Below are positions 27,062 to 36,585 of a stretch of 64,000 nucleotides of DNA, piece after piece. The stretch comes from a bacterium (lineage in GTDB: Bacteria > Sysuimicrobiota > Sysuimicrobiia > Sysuimicrobiales > Humicultoraceae): the NCBI GenBank assembly GCA_031082185.1, contig JAVHLI010000005.1, forward strand, positions 124,001 to 188,000, written 5' to 3'. The notes beneath the pieces were generated by a model. The model saw only the letters and a program-made list of their open reading frames with translations. It had not been told where the DNA came from and made no database searches. Each line of letters starts with the position of its first letter. Position 1 is the stretch's first letter. Position numbers and translations under genes: made by a program.

Positions 27062-27532
27062 CTACCCTCCTGCTCCGAAGATCCGCTCCAGTATCTGTCG
27101 CTCGCGCGCCCGCATCACCCCTGCGTCCCGCGCCGCGTGGTCGTCGTAGCCACGCAGGTGGAGAAGGCCGTGCACCAGCAGCAGCACCACCTCCCGGCGG
27201 ACCGGCCAGCCGGCGTCCCGCGCCTGGGCACGGGCCCGTTCCACCGAGATCACGATCTCACCCAGCACGGGGCCGCGGGAGGCCGTCTCCCCCGGGGAAG
27301 TCCGCGCTGCCGAGGGGGCCGGCTCACCCGGGAACGCCAGCACGTCGGTAGGCCCCCGGTGACCCAGAAACCGGCGGTTGAGCCGGCTGATCATGGCGTC
27401 GTCCACAAGGGCGACCTCAATCTCAGCCCTGCGGGGACACCGCGTGGCCCTCATCGCCGACAGAGCCGCCTCCCGAAGCAGGCTCAGGGGGATTGAGTGC
27501 CGGACGCCTGCCGCCACGATGTGGACCCGCAT
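27062..27532 (-). CDS. ybeY: Endoribonuclease YbeY (16S rRNA maturation)
   Basis: YbeY is a zinc metalloprotein needed for 16S rRNA 3' processing and ribosome quality control. The metal site H-x3-H-x5-H is seen in HGLLHLRGYDDH, and GPTDVLAFP and LGEIVIS blocks are present. Length is 156 residues. The ATG at 27532 with GGGGG 4 nt upstream is preferred to the TTG one codon earlier. The order phoH, HD protein, ybeY, dgkA is strongly conserved in Gram-positive relatives. Confidence 0.95.
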   Translation of the reverse strand: MRVHIVAAGVRHSIPLSLLREAALSAMRATRCPRRAEIEVALVDDAMISRLNRRFLGHRGPTDVLAFPGEPAPSAARTSPGETASRGPVLGEIVISVERARAQARDAGWPVRREVVLLLVHGLLHLRGYDDHAARDAGVMRARERQILERIFGAGG

Positions 27533-27541
27533 CAAGCCCCC

Positions 27542-28966
27542 TCAGCGCGCCTTGGCCGGGCGGTCGCGGCGTCGCCGCGCCAGTTCCCCCTCGAGATCAG
27601 GGTACTCCAAGCGCGGGTGAAGCACCCCTGCCAGGATCCGCACGAACGCAGCGGCGATCCGGCCCAGGTCGCGAAAGGTCAGGCCGCACTCGTCGAGCTG
27701 GCCGTCCTCGAGCTTGTCTCGGATGATCCTCCGCACCGCGTCCTCCAGCCGGTCCGGGGTGGGCCGGTTAAGAGACCGGACTGCCGCCTCTGCCGCGTCG
27801 GCCAGCATCACTACGGCCGCCTCCGAAGTTTGGGGCTTGGGCCCCTCGTATCGAAACGCGAACTCGTCCAGGGGGTCTCCGCGTTCCAGGGCCTGGTGGT
27901 AGAAGTACGTCAGCAGCGCGGTGCCGTGGTGTTGGGGGATGAAGTCGGCCACAGGCTGGGGAAGGCCGTACTCGCGCGCGAGGTCCATCCCGTCCCGGAC
28001 GTGGGCGCTGACGGTGAGCGCCGAGAGGCTCGGCGTCATCTTGTCGTGGGGATTATCTATACCGCCCTGGTTCTCTACGAAGAACGCCGGCCGGCGAAGC
28101 TTGCCGATGTCGTGGTAGTAGGTGCCCACGCGAGCCAGCAGCGCATCGGCACCCACGGCCTCGGCCGCGGCCTCGGCCATGTTGGCCACCATGAGGCTGT
28201 GGTGGTATGTCCCGGGTGCCTCCAGTTGGAGACGCCGGAGCAGGGGGTGCGCCGGGCTGGCCAGCTCCAGGAGCTTGATCGGGGTGATCAACCCAAAGAA
28301 CTGCTCCAGAAAGGGAAGGACCCCAACGGTGACGACCGCCGCGAGCAGGCCGCTGCCAAAGGCGTAGGCGGCGTTGGTCGCAATGGCCGGGTAGATGCGC
28401 AGACCCTCCAGCAGCCCGGTGGCCAGGGCGGCGATCGCGCTGGAGGCGCCCACGAGTAGCCCGGCGGCGCCGAAATCAGACCGGTGGTGGACCCGACGGC
28501 AGGCAAAGACGCCGACCAGGCCGCCGATGAACACAATCACAACCGTCGGGAACTGCTGTTCGGCGGCAAGGCCAACCAGGACGGCGAAAGCTGCGGACGA
28601 GAACAGGGCCGGCCTGGGACGCAACAGTATGGACAGCAGCATCGCCCCTGCCGGCGCAGGAGCCAGGTAGTTACTGAAGCGGGGCGCACCGAAGACCTGC
28701 GCGAGGCCAAGCGTGCCGATCGCCACCAGGCTCCAGAGGACCAGGAGCCGGTCGGTCTCCCAGATATCGCGCTGGTGTTGCCACAGATAGATCCCGGTCA
28801 CGCCCAGCACCAGTCCCACAACTAAAGCCGCACCGGCGAGGGCGGTCCAGGCTATCCCCGCAGGGAGGTAGTCCAGACCGATGATCAAGACCAGGCAGAA
28901 TAGGGTCGCCAGACCTATCAGAACCCGCCTCATCCACATGGGGCGGATCAGCGAGGAGGCCCTCAT
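27542..28966 (-). CDS. PgpH-like 7TM HD-domain phosphohydrolase, short form
   Basis: The protein has a membrane domain of seven or eight helices (about 10-230) and a cytosolic HD domain (about 250-420). The HD residues are in GTYHHSLMVANMAE, GTYYHDIGKLRRP and FIPQHHGT. This matches the C-terminal part of PgpH/YqfF, a c-di-AMP phosphodiesterase. Bacillus PgpH has about 710 residues because of an extracellular 7TMR-HDED domain; that domain is absent in this 474-residue version. Its position between phoH and ybeY is the standard pgpH location. c-di-AMP hydrolysis is therefore likely, without the usual outside sensor. Confidence 0.88.
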   Translation of the reverse strand: MRASSLIRPMWMRRVLIGLATLFCLVLIIGLDYLPAGIAWTALAGAALVVGLVLGVTGIYLWQHQRDIWETDRLLVLWSLVAIGTLGLAQVFGAPRFSNYLAPAPAGAMLLSILLRPRPALFSSAAFAVLVGLAAEQQFPTVVIVFIGGLVGVFACRRVHHRSDFGAAGLLVGASSAIAALATGLLEGLRIYPAIATNAAYAFGSGLLAAVVTVGVLPFLEQFFGLITPIKLLELASPAHPLLRRLQLEAPGTYHHSLMVANMAEAAAEAVGADALLARVGTYYHDIGKLRRPAFFVENQGGIDNPHDKMTPSLSALTVSAHVRDGMDLAREYGLPQPVADFIPQHHGTALLTYFYHQALERGDPLDEFAFRYEGPKPQTSEAAVVMLADAAEAAVRSLNRPTPDRLEDAVRRIIRDKLEDGQLDECGLTFRDLGRIAAAFVRILAGVLHPRLEYPDLEGELARRRRDRPAKAR

Positions 28967-29964
28967 GACGGCGGTGCCCCGGATGGGCCCTCGGCCCGGG
29001 TGGCCTCGAACCGCTCGTAGGCTCGCACGATCGTCTGGACCAGCTCGTGCCGCACGACGTCCCCCTCGGTGAGCTCGACGAAAGCGATCCCCGGCAGCCC
29101 CTTAAAGATCTCGCGCGCCTCAACCATGCCCGAGGCCCGATCGCGTGGGAGGTCAATCTGCGTGATGTCTCCGGTGACGACCGCCTTGGATCCGAACCCC
29201 AACCGCGTCAGGAACATCTTCATCTGCTCCCGGGTGGTGTTCTGCGCTTCGTCCAGGATTATGAAGGCATCGTTGAGGGTCCGGCCGCGCATGAACGCCA
29301 GGGGCGCCACCTCGATCACCCCGCGCTCGCTGAGCCGTACGAACCGTTCGGGCCCGACCATCTCGTAGAGGGCATCGTAGAGCGGGCGCAGATAGGGATC
29401 TACCTTGGCTGCAATGTCTCCGGGCAGGAACCCAAGCTTCTCCCCCGCCTCGACCGCCGGTCGTGTCAGCACGATCCGCTGCACGCCGCGGGCGCGCAGC
29501 GCAACCGCCGCCATGGCTACCGCCAGGTAGGTCTTGCCGGTACCTGCCGGGCCAACTGCAAAGGTTAGGTCGTGGTGCTTCATGGCCTCGACGTACGCCC
29601 GCTGCCCACTCGTACGCGGGACGACCTGCTTGCCTCCGGCGGTAACGACAAGTGTCTCGCCCCCCAGCGTTACCTCCCCGGCCGCACCTGGGGCCTGACC
29701 CCGGCGCAGGATACGGCGTACATCTGAAGGGAGCACCACCTGCCCGGACCTGGCGGTAGCGATCAACTGTCCGAGCATCCGGACGGCCGAATCCACCTGG
29801 GCGGGCGAACCGCGAACTGCCAGCGCATCGCCGCGAATTGCAACCGACGCTCCGGTCTCCTCCTCAACGATCCGGAGGAGCGCGTCTTGCTGCCCGAGCA
29901 CGGCCACGATGTCGGTGCCGTGGGGAAGGGGAACTGTGACTTCGCTTGTACCAGGCTGCGCCAA
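28963..29964 (-). CDS. phoH: PhoH-like ATPase
   Basis: The 333-residue cytosolic P-loop ATPase/RNA-helicase-like protein often acts with YbeY and HD nucleases in RNA metabolism. An N-terminal KH-like region (about 20-80) precedes Walker A (VGPAGTGKTYLAVA) and Walker B (FIILDEAQNTT). Both are intact, as is GFGSKAVVTGDITQIDLP. The start is TTG 29964 with AGGAGG 5 nt upstream. It overlaps the HD gene by 4 nt. Confidence 0.95.
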   Translation of the reverse strand: MAQPGTSEVTVPLPHGTDIVAVLGQQDALLRIVEEETGASVAIRGDALAVRGSPAQVDSAVRMLGQLIATARSGQVVLPSDVRRILRRGQAPGAAGEVTLGGETLVVTAGGKQVVPRTSGQRAYVEAMKHHDLTFAVGPAGTGKTYLAVAMAAVALRARGVQRIVLTRPAVEAGEKLGFLPGDIAAKVDPYLRPLYDALYEMVGPERFVRLSERGVIEVAPLAFMRGRTLNDAFIILDEAQNTTREQMKMFLTRLGFGSKAVVTGDITQIDLPRDRASGMVEAREIFKGLPGIAFVELTEGDVVRHELVQTIVRAYERFEATRAEGPSGAPPS

Positions 29965-30027
29965 TCGGGCCTCCTGTTGCGACCAGCTTCGGCAGCCGGC
30001 AGGGGCCCTCCTCCCAAGGGAACCGCC

Positions 30028-30480
30028 TCAGCTGAGCGCGCGGAGCCGGCGCAGGAGGGCGGCGCGCTGACCAAGTCGGCGCGGTACTACCAGGATGGTG
30101 TTGTCGCCGGCCACGGTTCCGGCGACCTCGGGCCAGGCAGCCACATCAATGGCCTCTGCCACGGCGCCGGCGCTGCCGAAGGTGGTCTTGACCAGCACAA
30201 GACCGCTGCCCTCCTCCACGTTCACCAGGTAGTCGGCGAAGGCGCGGCGCAGCCTGGCCTCGGCCTCACCGGCCGGTGGGCGTGCCGGCGCAGGAGCCTG
30301 GTACCGGTAGCCACGGACGCCGGTCTGGACCTTGATCAGACCGAGGCGCCGGATGTCCCGTGAAACGGTGGCCTGCGTTATCTTGACGCCGGCACGACGC
30401 AGCGCCGTCACCAACCCCGACTGAGTCCTGATAGGGTGGCGGGCAACGATCTCAAGCAGGAGGCGGTCCCTCTTCCGCAC
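30028..30480 (-). CDS. argR: Arginine repressor ArgR
   Basis: The 150-residue regulator has an N-terminal winged helix (about 1-75; GVKITQATVSRDIRRLGLIKV) and a C-terminal hexamerisation/arginine-binding domain (about 85-150). The arginine-site GD pair lies in VAGDNTILVVPR. It begins 11 nt after argH, as the last gene of the arg operon, so it would control its own synthesis. A candidate operator lies at argC. Confidence 0.95.
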   Translation of the reverse strand: MRKRDRLLLEIVARHPIRTQSGLVTALRRAGVKITQATVSRDIRRLGLIKVQTGVRGYRYQAPAPARPPAGEAEARLRRAFADYLVNVEEGSGLVLVKTTFGSAGAVAEAIDVAAWPEVAGTVAGDNTILVVPRRLGQRAALLRRLRALS

Positions 30481-30491
30481 AGATAGGCCTC

Positions 30492-31970
30492 CTATCCTGG
30501 GGCGGCGCTCAACAGGCAGGCGATGGCTACCTGTTGAGCAGCCCGAACCTGGATGAGCCAGCAGCGCTGCACCCCCAGCGCGGCGCGGGCCGACTCCATG
30601 GCCTGGAGGACCCTTGCGGGCGCCGTCCCCCCGGGCACATCCTTGGAAGCGACGGCGCCCTCGGGGGTGACCGCGTCCAGCACACCGTCGTCAAACTCCG
30701 GGGAGATCCGGCGGTAGCCCTCCATCGGCAACTCCCACAGTTCGCAGCCGGCAATCTCGGCCGCGCGCACAACCTGGCCGGCTAGGCAATGCGCCTCGCG
30801 GAATGGGACCCGGCGCCGCACCAGGTAGTCAGCGACCTCGGTGGCGGTGAGGTGCCCGCCCCGCAGGGCCTCCCTCATCCGGCCCGGCTGGATCACCATC
30901 CGCTCCACCACAAGGGTCATCGCGGCAAGCGCCATCCCGGCCGAGCGGAAAGCAGTGAGCACAGGTGCCTTATCCTCCTGGAGGTCACGGCTGTAGCCAA
31001 ACGCCACACCCTTCTGAACCACCGCCAGCGTTACCAGCGGGCCCAGGACCACCCCGGCCTGGGCCCGTACCAGCTCTAGGAGATCGGGGTTCTTCTTCTG
31101 GGGCATCAAGCTGCTGCCGGTGGCGAGGGCATCGGGCAAGCTGATGAACCCAAACTCCCGGGTGGCCCACAGCACCAGCTCCTCGGCCCAGCGCGACAGG
31201 TGAACAAGCAGCCCGGTCACCGCCGCCACCGTCTCGAACACGAAGTCCCGGTCGCCGGTGGCATCAACGCTGTTCTCGCTGATTCCAGCAAACCCCATGA
31301 GCTCGGCCTGTCGCGCACGTTCCAGGGGGTAGCCTGTACCGGCGATCGCACCGGACCCCAGGGGGGAGGCGTCAAGACGCCGGTAGGCGTCGCGCAGGCG
31401 CCCGGCATCCCGGCCCAACATCCAGAAGTAGGCCAGCAAGTGGTGGGCCAGCACCACGGGCTGGGCGCGCTGGAGGTGCGTATAGCCCGGAACCAGCACG
31501 TCAACCGCCCCGCGGGCTCGCTCCAGGAGTGCCTCCTGAAGCGAGCTCACCGCCTCGACCAGGCAGGTGATTCGATCCCTGAGGTCGAGGCGCATTGCGG
31601 TCACGACCTGGTCGTTCCGACTGCGGCCGGTGGGCAGCCAGCCGGCTGCCTGGCCAAGCCTGGCGGTCAGGGCGGCCTCGATGAAGGAGTGCACGTCCTC
31701 GAACCCGTCCCCGGGGACCAGCGTGCCGGCCTCGGCCTCATCCAGCATCTGGCGGAGCGCCCGCGCCAGATCCGCCGCTGCCGGCGGCGGGACCACGCCT
31801 GCCTCGGCCAGGGAGGTCAGGTGCGCCAGGCTGGCCAGCAGATCCCACCTCAGCAGATGCCGGTCCACCGGAAGCGAGGTGAGGAGCGGACCGACGCGGG
31901 GGTCCGGAGGCTCCGTGAACCGCCCTCCCCACATCAGGTAATGGGTGTCGGGATCAGCCGGCCTGGTCAC
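30492..31970 (-). CDS. argH: Argininosuccinate lyase
   Basis: ArgH catalyses the last step of arginine synthesis, splitting argininosuccinate to arginine and fumarate. Blocks MWGGRFTEPPD, EDVHSFIEAALT, GRSRNDQVVTAMRLDLRD and the catalytic-loop signature GSSLMPQKKNPD are present. The GTG at 31970 has GGAG 5 nt upstream and overlaps argG by 17 nt; an ATG at 31934 directly before WGGRF is the alternative. The protein is a little long (492 residues), with a C-terminal tail of about 20 residues beyond the usual end. Confidence 0.96.
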   Translation of the reverse strand: MTRPADPDTHYLMWGGRFTEPPDPRVGPLLTSLPVDRHLLRWDLLASLAHLTSLAEAGVVPPPAAADLARALRQMLDEAEAGTLVPGDGFEDVHSFIEAALTARLGQAAGWLPTGRSRNDQVVTAMRLDLRDRITCLVEAVSSLQEALLERARGAVDVLVPGYTHLQRAQPVVLAHHLLAYFWMLGRDAGRLRDAYRRLDASPLGSGAIAGTGYPLERARQAELMGFAGISENSVDATGDRDFVFETVAAVTGLLVHLSRWAEELVLWATREFGFISLPDALATGSSLMPQKKNPDLLELVRAQAGVVLGPLVTLAVVQKGVAFGYSRDLQEDKAPVLTAFRSAGMALAAMTLVVERMVIQPGRMREALRGGHLTATEVADYLVRRRVPFREAHCLAGQVVRAAEIAGCELWELPMEGYRRISPEFDDGVLDAVTPEGAVASKDVPGGTAPARVLQAMESARAALGVQRCWLIQVRAAQQVAIACLLSAAPG

Positions 31971-33183
31971 GTTGACTCCGCACGAGGTGCGGGTTGGCCT
32001 GGGCGAAGACCCTGGTCGGCAGTCCCCACAGCGCGATGAAACCTCCGGCCTGCCGCTGATCGTAGACCTTGTCCTCGCCGAACGTCGCCAGTTCAAGGTT
32101 GTAGAGTGAGTGCGGGGACTTCCGGCCGACCGGCAGGACGCTACCCTTGAACAGGCGCAGGCGTACGGTCCCGGTGACGGTCCGCTGAGTAGATACAACG
32201 AAGGCATCGAAGGCCTGCCGCAGTGGGGAGAACCACTGGCCGTAGTAGATCAACTCGGCGTACCGCTGGGCGATCTGGATCTTGTGGTGGGCACAGTCGC
32301 GCTCGACGGTGATCGCCTCGAGGTCGTGGTGGGCGGCCGTCAGCACTGTCCCTCCGGGCGTTTCATAGACGCAGCGGACCTTCATGCCCACCAGCCGGTT
32401 CTCCACGATGTCCACGCGGCCGATCCCATGCCGACCGGCCAGCGCGTTCAGGCGCTCGATGAGGGTCAGGGGGTCAAGCCGCATGCCGTCCAGGCCGACC
32501 GGCCTGCCGGTCTCGAACTCAATCTCCACGTAGTCGGGCGCATCGGGCGCGGTGCGGGGGTCGGCGGTGTACTGGTAGAGGTCGTGCGGCGGCTCGGCCC
32601 AGATGTCCTCCAGTATTCCTCCCTCGCTGCTGCAGTGCCAGAGGTTGCGGTCCACGCTGTAGGGCTTGGCCAGAGTTGTCGTCACAGGCACGCCGCGTGC
32701 CGCGGCGTACTCGATCGCCTGATCGCGCGATCGGATCTGCCACTCCCGCCAGGGCGCTATCACGCGCAGGTGCGGGGCGAGCGCCTGGTAGGCCAGCTCG
32801 AATCGAACCTGGTCGTTGCCCTTGCCCGTGCAACCGTGGGCCAGGGCATCGGCACCTTCGGCGAGCGCAGTCTCGACCTGCGCCTGCGCAATCAGCGGTC
32901 GTGCCAGCGCGGTGCCCAGTAGGTACCGTCCCTCGTAGACCGCACCCGCCTGGACCATGGGCACGATGTGGTCGGTCACGAAGGCCCGCCGCACGTCCAC
33001 CACGTGCGCGGACGATGCGCCGCTGGCGAGCGCCTTGGCACGGATCGCATCGAGATCCTCGCCCTGGCCAACGTCGGCGATCACCGCCATAACCTCGCAC
33101 CCGTACGTCTCCCGCAGCCAGGGTATGGCAATCGAGGTGTCCAGTCCTCCTGAATACGATAGCGCCACCTTCCCGATCTCCAT
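31954..33183 (-). CDS. argG: Argininosuccinate synthase
   Basis: ArgG joins citrulline and aspartate using ATP. The PP-loop SYSGGLDTS is at residues 9-17. Further family motifs are GCTGKGNDQVRFE, YSVDRNLWHCSSEGG and YETPGGTVL. The 409-residue length is normal for the common type I enzyme. It follows argD by 40 nt and overlaps argH. Confidence 0.98.
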   Translation of the reverse strand: MEIGKVALSYSGGLDTSIAIPWLRETYGCEVMAVIADVGQGEDLDAIRAKALASGASSAHVVDVRRAFVTDHIVPMVQAGAVYEGRYLLGTALARPLIAQAQVETALAEGADALAHGCTGKGNDQVRFELAYQALAPHLRVIAPWREWQIRSRDQAIEYAAARGVPVTTTLAKPYSVDRNLWHCSSEGGILEDIWAEPPHDLYQYTADPRTAPDAPDYVEIEFETGRPVGLDGMRLDPLTLIERLNALAGRHGIGRVDIVENRLVGMKVRCVYETPGGTVLTAAHHDLEAITVERDCAHHKIQIAQRYAELIYYGQWFSPLRQAFDAFVVSTQRTVTGTVRLRLFKGSVLPVGRKSPHSLYNLELATFGEDKVYDQRQAGGFIALWGLPTRVFAQANPHLVRSQRDQAG

Positions 33184-33223
33184 TACAGCGCCCCTTCCCT
33201 AGAGCTGCTTCCGAGCGTAGGTG

Positions 33224-34438
33224 CTACAGAACCGGCGCCCCCGTGCCGGCAGGCGCCTGGGATGCCTCCAGCACGCGGCCCAGGATTTCCAGCGCCTGCT
33301 CTATCTCGGGTTGTTGCACCACGAGCGGTGGCGCGAACCTCAGCGCCGTGGGCGCCACCGCGTTGACAAGCAGACCGGCCTGCCGACACGCGTCCACCAC
33401 CGGTGCGGCTTCGCCGTTAAGCTCCAGCGCCAGCAGGAGCCCCCGTCCGCGCACCGCCTTTGCCCGGCCTCCGGCCACCAGTGCCCGAAGCCCTGCCGCA
33501 AGAACCGCGCCCATGGCTACGGCGCGCTCGGCCAGGCGCTCACCCGAGATGACCTCGAGGACCGCCAGGGCAGCGGCGCAGGCGAGCGGGTTCCCGCCGA
33601 ACGTGCTGCCATGATCGCCTGGAGAGAATGCGGCCGCGGACTCCCTGGCCAGCATCGCCCCGATGGGAAACCCGCCTCCCAGTCCTTTGGCCAGGGTGAG
33701 GACGTCGGGGACGATGCCGTACTGTTCATAAGCGAAGAGGGTTCCTGTACGGCCTATCCCGGTCTGCACCTCGTCGAGCATGAGCAGCAGCCCGCGCTCG
33801 TCGCACAGGCCGCGCACCCCGGTGAGGTACTCGAGGGTTGCGGGCTGGATACCGCTCTCGCCCTGGATCGGCTCGAGCAGTACCGCGCACGTGCGTTCGG
33901 TAACCGCCGCCCGAGCGGCCTCCAGGTCGTTGAACGGCACGGGCACGAATCCCGGCGGAAGTGGGGAAAAGGGTTCCTGATACTTGGGCTGCATCGTCGC
34001 CGCCAGCGTGGCCATGGTGCGACCGTGGAAGGACTGGTGTGCGACAATGATCTCATAGCGGTTCGCGCCATCGCGCTTTCCCCACTTCCGCGACAGCTTG
34101 ATCGCCGCCTCGTTGGCCTCGGCCCCGCTGTTGCAGAAGAAGGCTCGATCGCAGGCCGAGTGTTCTACGAGCCACTGTGCCAGATGCGCCTGCTCGGCAA
34201 TGTGGTAAAGGTTTGACACGTGCAGCATTCTCGCGGCCTGGGCCTGAATCGCCGCCACCAGAGCCGGGTGAGCATGACCCAACGCGCTGACCGCGATCCC
34301 GCCGATGAAGTCCAGATAGCGCCTGCCCTCTAGGTCCACCAACCAGACGCCCTCGCCGTGGGAAAAGGCCACGGGGGCGCGTCTGTAGGTCGTCATCAGG
34401 TACTGCTGCGTTAAGGCGATCGTCTGTTCCGTGGTCAT
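33224..34438 (-). CDS. argD: Acetylornithine aminotransferase
   Basis: This class III PLP aminotransferase converts N-acetylglutamate semialdehyde to N-acetylornithine. The PLP lysine is in LTLAKGLGGGFPIGA. The LDEVQTGIGRTG motif and the substrate-region YLDFIGGIAVSALGH block are intact. The 404-residue length is normal. Its position between argB and argG supports the acetylornithine over the ornithine or succinylornithine substrate. It starts 3 nt after argB. Confidence 0.96.
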   Translation of the reverse strand: MTTEQTIALTQQYLMTTYRRAPVAFSHGEGVWLVDLEGRRYLDFIGGIAVSALGHAHPALVAAIQAQAARMLHVSNLYHIAEQAHLAQWLVEHSACDRAFFCNSGAEANEAAIKLSRKWGKRDGANRYEIIVAHQSFHGRTMATLAATMQPKYQEPFSPLPPGFVPVPFNDLEAARAAVTERTCAVLLEPIQGESGIQPATLEYLTGVRGLCDERGLLLMLDEVQTGIGRTGTLFAYEQYGIVPDVLTLAKGLGGGFPIGAMLARESAAAFSPGDHGSTFGGNPLACAAALAVLEVISGERLAERAVAMGAVLAAGLRALVAGGRAKAVRGRGLLLALELNGEAAPVVDACRQAGLLVNAVAPTALRFAPPLVVQQPEIEQALEILGRVLEASQAPAGTGAPVL

Positions 34439-34441
34439 GCC

Positions 34442-35311
34442 TCACCCTGCCTGCATCGTGATCATTGTGCCGATTCCGTCTTCGGTGAACAGCTCTATCA
34501 AGAGCGCATGCGGTGTGCTGGTACCGATGATGTGGGCGCTGGGCACCCCACGGTCCAATGCGTCCAGACAGGCCTCCACCTTGGGGATCATGCCGCGCGA
34601 GATAGTGCCGTCGGCCATCAACTGCCGGACCTCTGCTACCGACAGGGTGGAGAGCATCTCCTGCTCGCCAGGACCGGTGCGCATCACGCCGGGTACATCG
34701 GTCAGAATAACGAGCTTGCTCGCGCCCAGCGCCGCTGCCAGCGCGCCGGCCGCGTGGTCCGCGTTGAGGTTGAGGCTCTCCCCGCCCTCACCGACCCCAA
34801 CCGAAGCGAGCACCGGTATGTGCCCGGCGTCGCTGATCGTCTGGATGATTGCCCCTTGAACCCCGACCACCTCACCGACGAAGCCGAGGCCCTCCGGCGC
34901 CTGAAGCCGTCGCGCCTGCAGTAGTCCGGCATCCTTGCCTGACAGCCCGACCGCACTACCACCGGCGCTGCAGATCATTGTTACCAACGCCTTGTTGGCG
35001 CGTCCGGCCAGGACCATTTCGACGATCTCCATGGTCTCGGCGTCGGTGACGCGCAGCCCCTGAACGAACCGCGTTTCCTTTCCGAGCCGGTCGAGCATTC
35101 GCGTTATCTCGGGGCCACCGCCGTGCACCAGCACCGGGTTGATGCCGGCGCCCTTGAGAAGCACCAGATCCTCGACGACGGTGCCGGCGTCGCCGGCGTT
35201 GAGCACGCTGCCCCCGTACTTCACGACCACGGTCTTGCCGCGCCAGGCAGCGGCGTACCGCAGCCCGGACGCGAGCATGTTTCCCTCTGATACCGGATCA
35301 GCAACTGGCAT
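34442..35311 (-). CDS. argB: Acetylglutamate kinase
   Basis: ArgB phosphorylates N-acetylglutamate and is often the arginine-feedback step. The glycine-rich VKYGGSVLN and VLVHGGGPEITRML motifs near the N-terminus are typical. LTDVPGVM marks the nucleotide site, and ISRGMIPKVEACLDAL the C-terminal block. The 289-residue length and an N-terminal extension of about 20 residues before the core resemble arginine-sensitive hexameric enzymes; feedback inhibition is an inference. Confidence 0.97.
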   Translation of the reverse strand: MPVADPVSEGNMLASGLRYAAAWRGKTVVVKYGGSVLNAGDAGTVVEDLVLLKGAGINPVLVHGGGPEITRMLDRLGKETRFVQGLRVTDAETMEIVEMVLAGRANKALVTMICSAGGSAVGLSGKDAGLLQARRLQAPEGLGFVGEVVGVQGAIIQTISDAGHIPVLASVGVGEGGESLNLNADHAAGALAAALGASKLVILTDVPGVMRTGPGEQEMLSTLSVAEVRQLMADGTISRGMIPKVEACLDALDRGVPSAHIIGTSTPHALLIELFTEDGIGTMITMQAG

Positions 35312-35334
35312 CGGCTACTCTTCCTCCTTGCGGT

Positions 35335-36525
35335 TCACGACAGGTAACCGCTGTTGATCTTCACGTAGGTCTCCGATAGATCGCAGGTCCATCCTGTGAA
35401 GGTGCCTACTCCCAGACCCAGATCAATCGTCACGCGGACCTCGGACGCCTTCACCACCAACCCGGCCGAAGGATAGGCCTCTGGAATCCCAACGCCCCCG
35501 CGTACTACCCAAACATCGCCGATGGCGATGGCCAGCCGGTCGGGCGCGACCTCCGCGCCGCTCCGGCCCAGCGCCGCGGAAATCCGGCCCCAGTTGAGCT
35601 CCGCGCCGTGGAACGCGGTCTTGACCAGGGGTGAGGTCATCACGGCGCCGGCCGCGAGGCGGGCGTCGGCGTCGGACGCCGCACCCCGCACCGCCACCTC
35701 CACCACCCTAGTCGTCCCCTCGCCGTCTTTGACGATCAGCCGCGCAAGCCGACCGGCCACGTCGGTGAGGCCGGACAGGAACGCCTCGTAGCGCACTCCG
35801 CTCTCGGCCAGCGGAGCCACGCCGGCAGCACCGTTGGCAAGCAGGAAGACGCTGTCGCTGGTGCTGGTATCGCCGTCCACGCTGATGCAGTTGAAGGACC
35901 GGCCCACGGCGTTCCGTAGAGCAGCCCGCAGGGCGGCCGCCTCAACCGGGGCGTCGGTGGTCATGATGGCGATCATCGTGGCCATGTTGGGATGGATCAT
36001 TCCCGCGCCCTTCGCGATGCCGCCGATGGTCACCACGCCGTCACCCAGATCAACCTGAGCGGCCGCGGTCTTGGGAAACGCGTCGGTGGTCATGATCGCA
36101 CGGGCCGCGGCCATGCCGTCGGAGCCCAACGCTGCCACCAGTGCCGGCATACCCGCGGTGATGCGCTCGACCGGAAGCGGGCGGCCGATGACCCCGGTGC
36201 TGGCCACCACCACCAGGTCCTCGGGCATGCCCAGCGCGGCGGATGCGGCCGCGGTCATAGCCCGCGCGTCAACATCGCCCCTCTCTCCGGTGCAGGCGTT
36301 GGAGTTGCCGCTGTTCACCAGCACCGCCTGCGCGCGGCCTGACGCGAGCCTCGACTCACTCAGGATGACCGGCGCAGACCGCATCTTGTTCGTGGTAAAC
36401 GTCCCGGCCGCGGTCGCGGGTAGATCCGAAACCACCAGCGCCAGGTCGGGCTGGCTGGGCTTGAGCCCGCAGTGGATCCCTGCCGCGCGATACCCGAAGG
36501 GACTGGTCACGGTTCCATCCATCAT
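35335..36525 (-). CDS. argJ: Glutamate N-acetyltransferase / ornithine acetyltransferase
   Basis: ArgJ recycles the acetyl group from acetylornithine to glutamate, giving the cyclic pathway. The Ntn-type self-cleavage site is in KGAGMIHPNMATMIAI, with the nucleophile Thr in ATM. VNSGNSNACTGERG and the C-terminal DLSETYVKINSGYLS are intact. The ATG at 36525 is chosen because AGGAG lies 10 nt upstream; the GTG at 36534 would be too close. Bifunctionality (also using acetyl-CoA) cannot be read directly. No separate argA or argE is in the window. Confidence 0.96.
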   Translation of the reverse strand: MMDGTVTSPFGYRAAGIHCGLKPSQPDLALVVSDLPATAAGTFTTNKMRSAPVILSESRLASGRAQAVLVNSGNSNACTGERGDVDARAMTAAASAALGMPEDLVVVASTGVIGRPLPVERITAGMPALVAALGSDGMAAARAIMTTDAFPKTAAAQVDLGDGVVTIGGIAKGAGMIHPNMATMIAIMTTDAPVEAAALRAALRNAVGRSFNCISVDGDTSTSDSVFLLANGAAGVAPLAESGVRYEAFLSGLTDVAGRLARLIVKDGEGTTRVVEVAVRGAASDADARLAAGAVMTSPLVKTAFHGAELNWGRISAALGRSGAEVAPDRLAIAIGDVWVVRGGVGIPEAYPSAGLVVKASEVRVTIDLGLGVGTFTGWTCDLSETYVKINSGYLS

Positions 36526-36585
36526 GATCCTCACACTCCTATAGTCACCCGCGATGACGCCGGCCCTGGATATTCGTCAGAAAGA

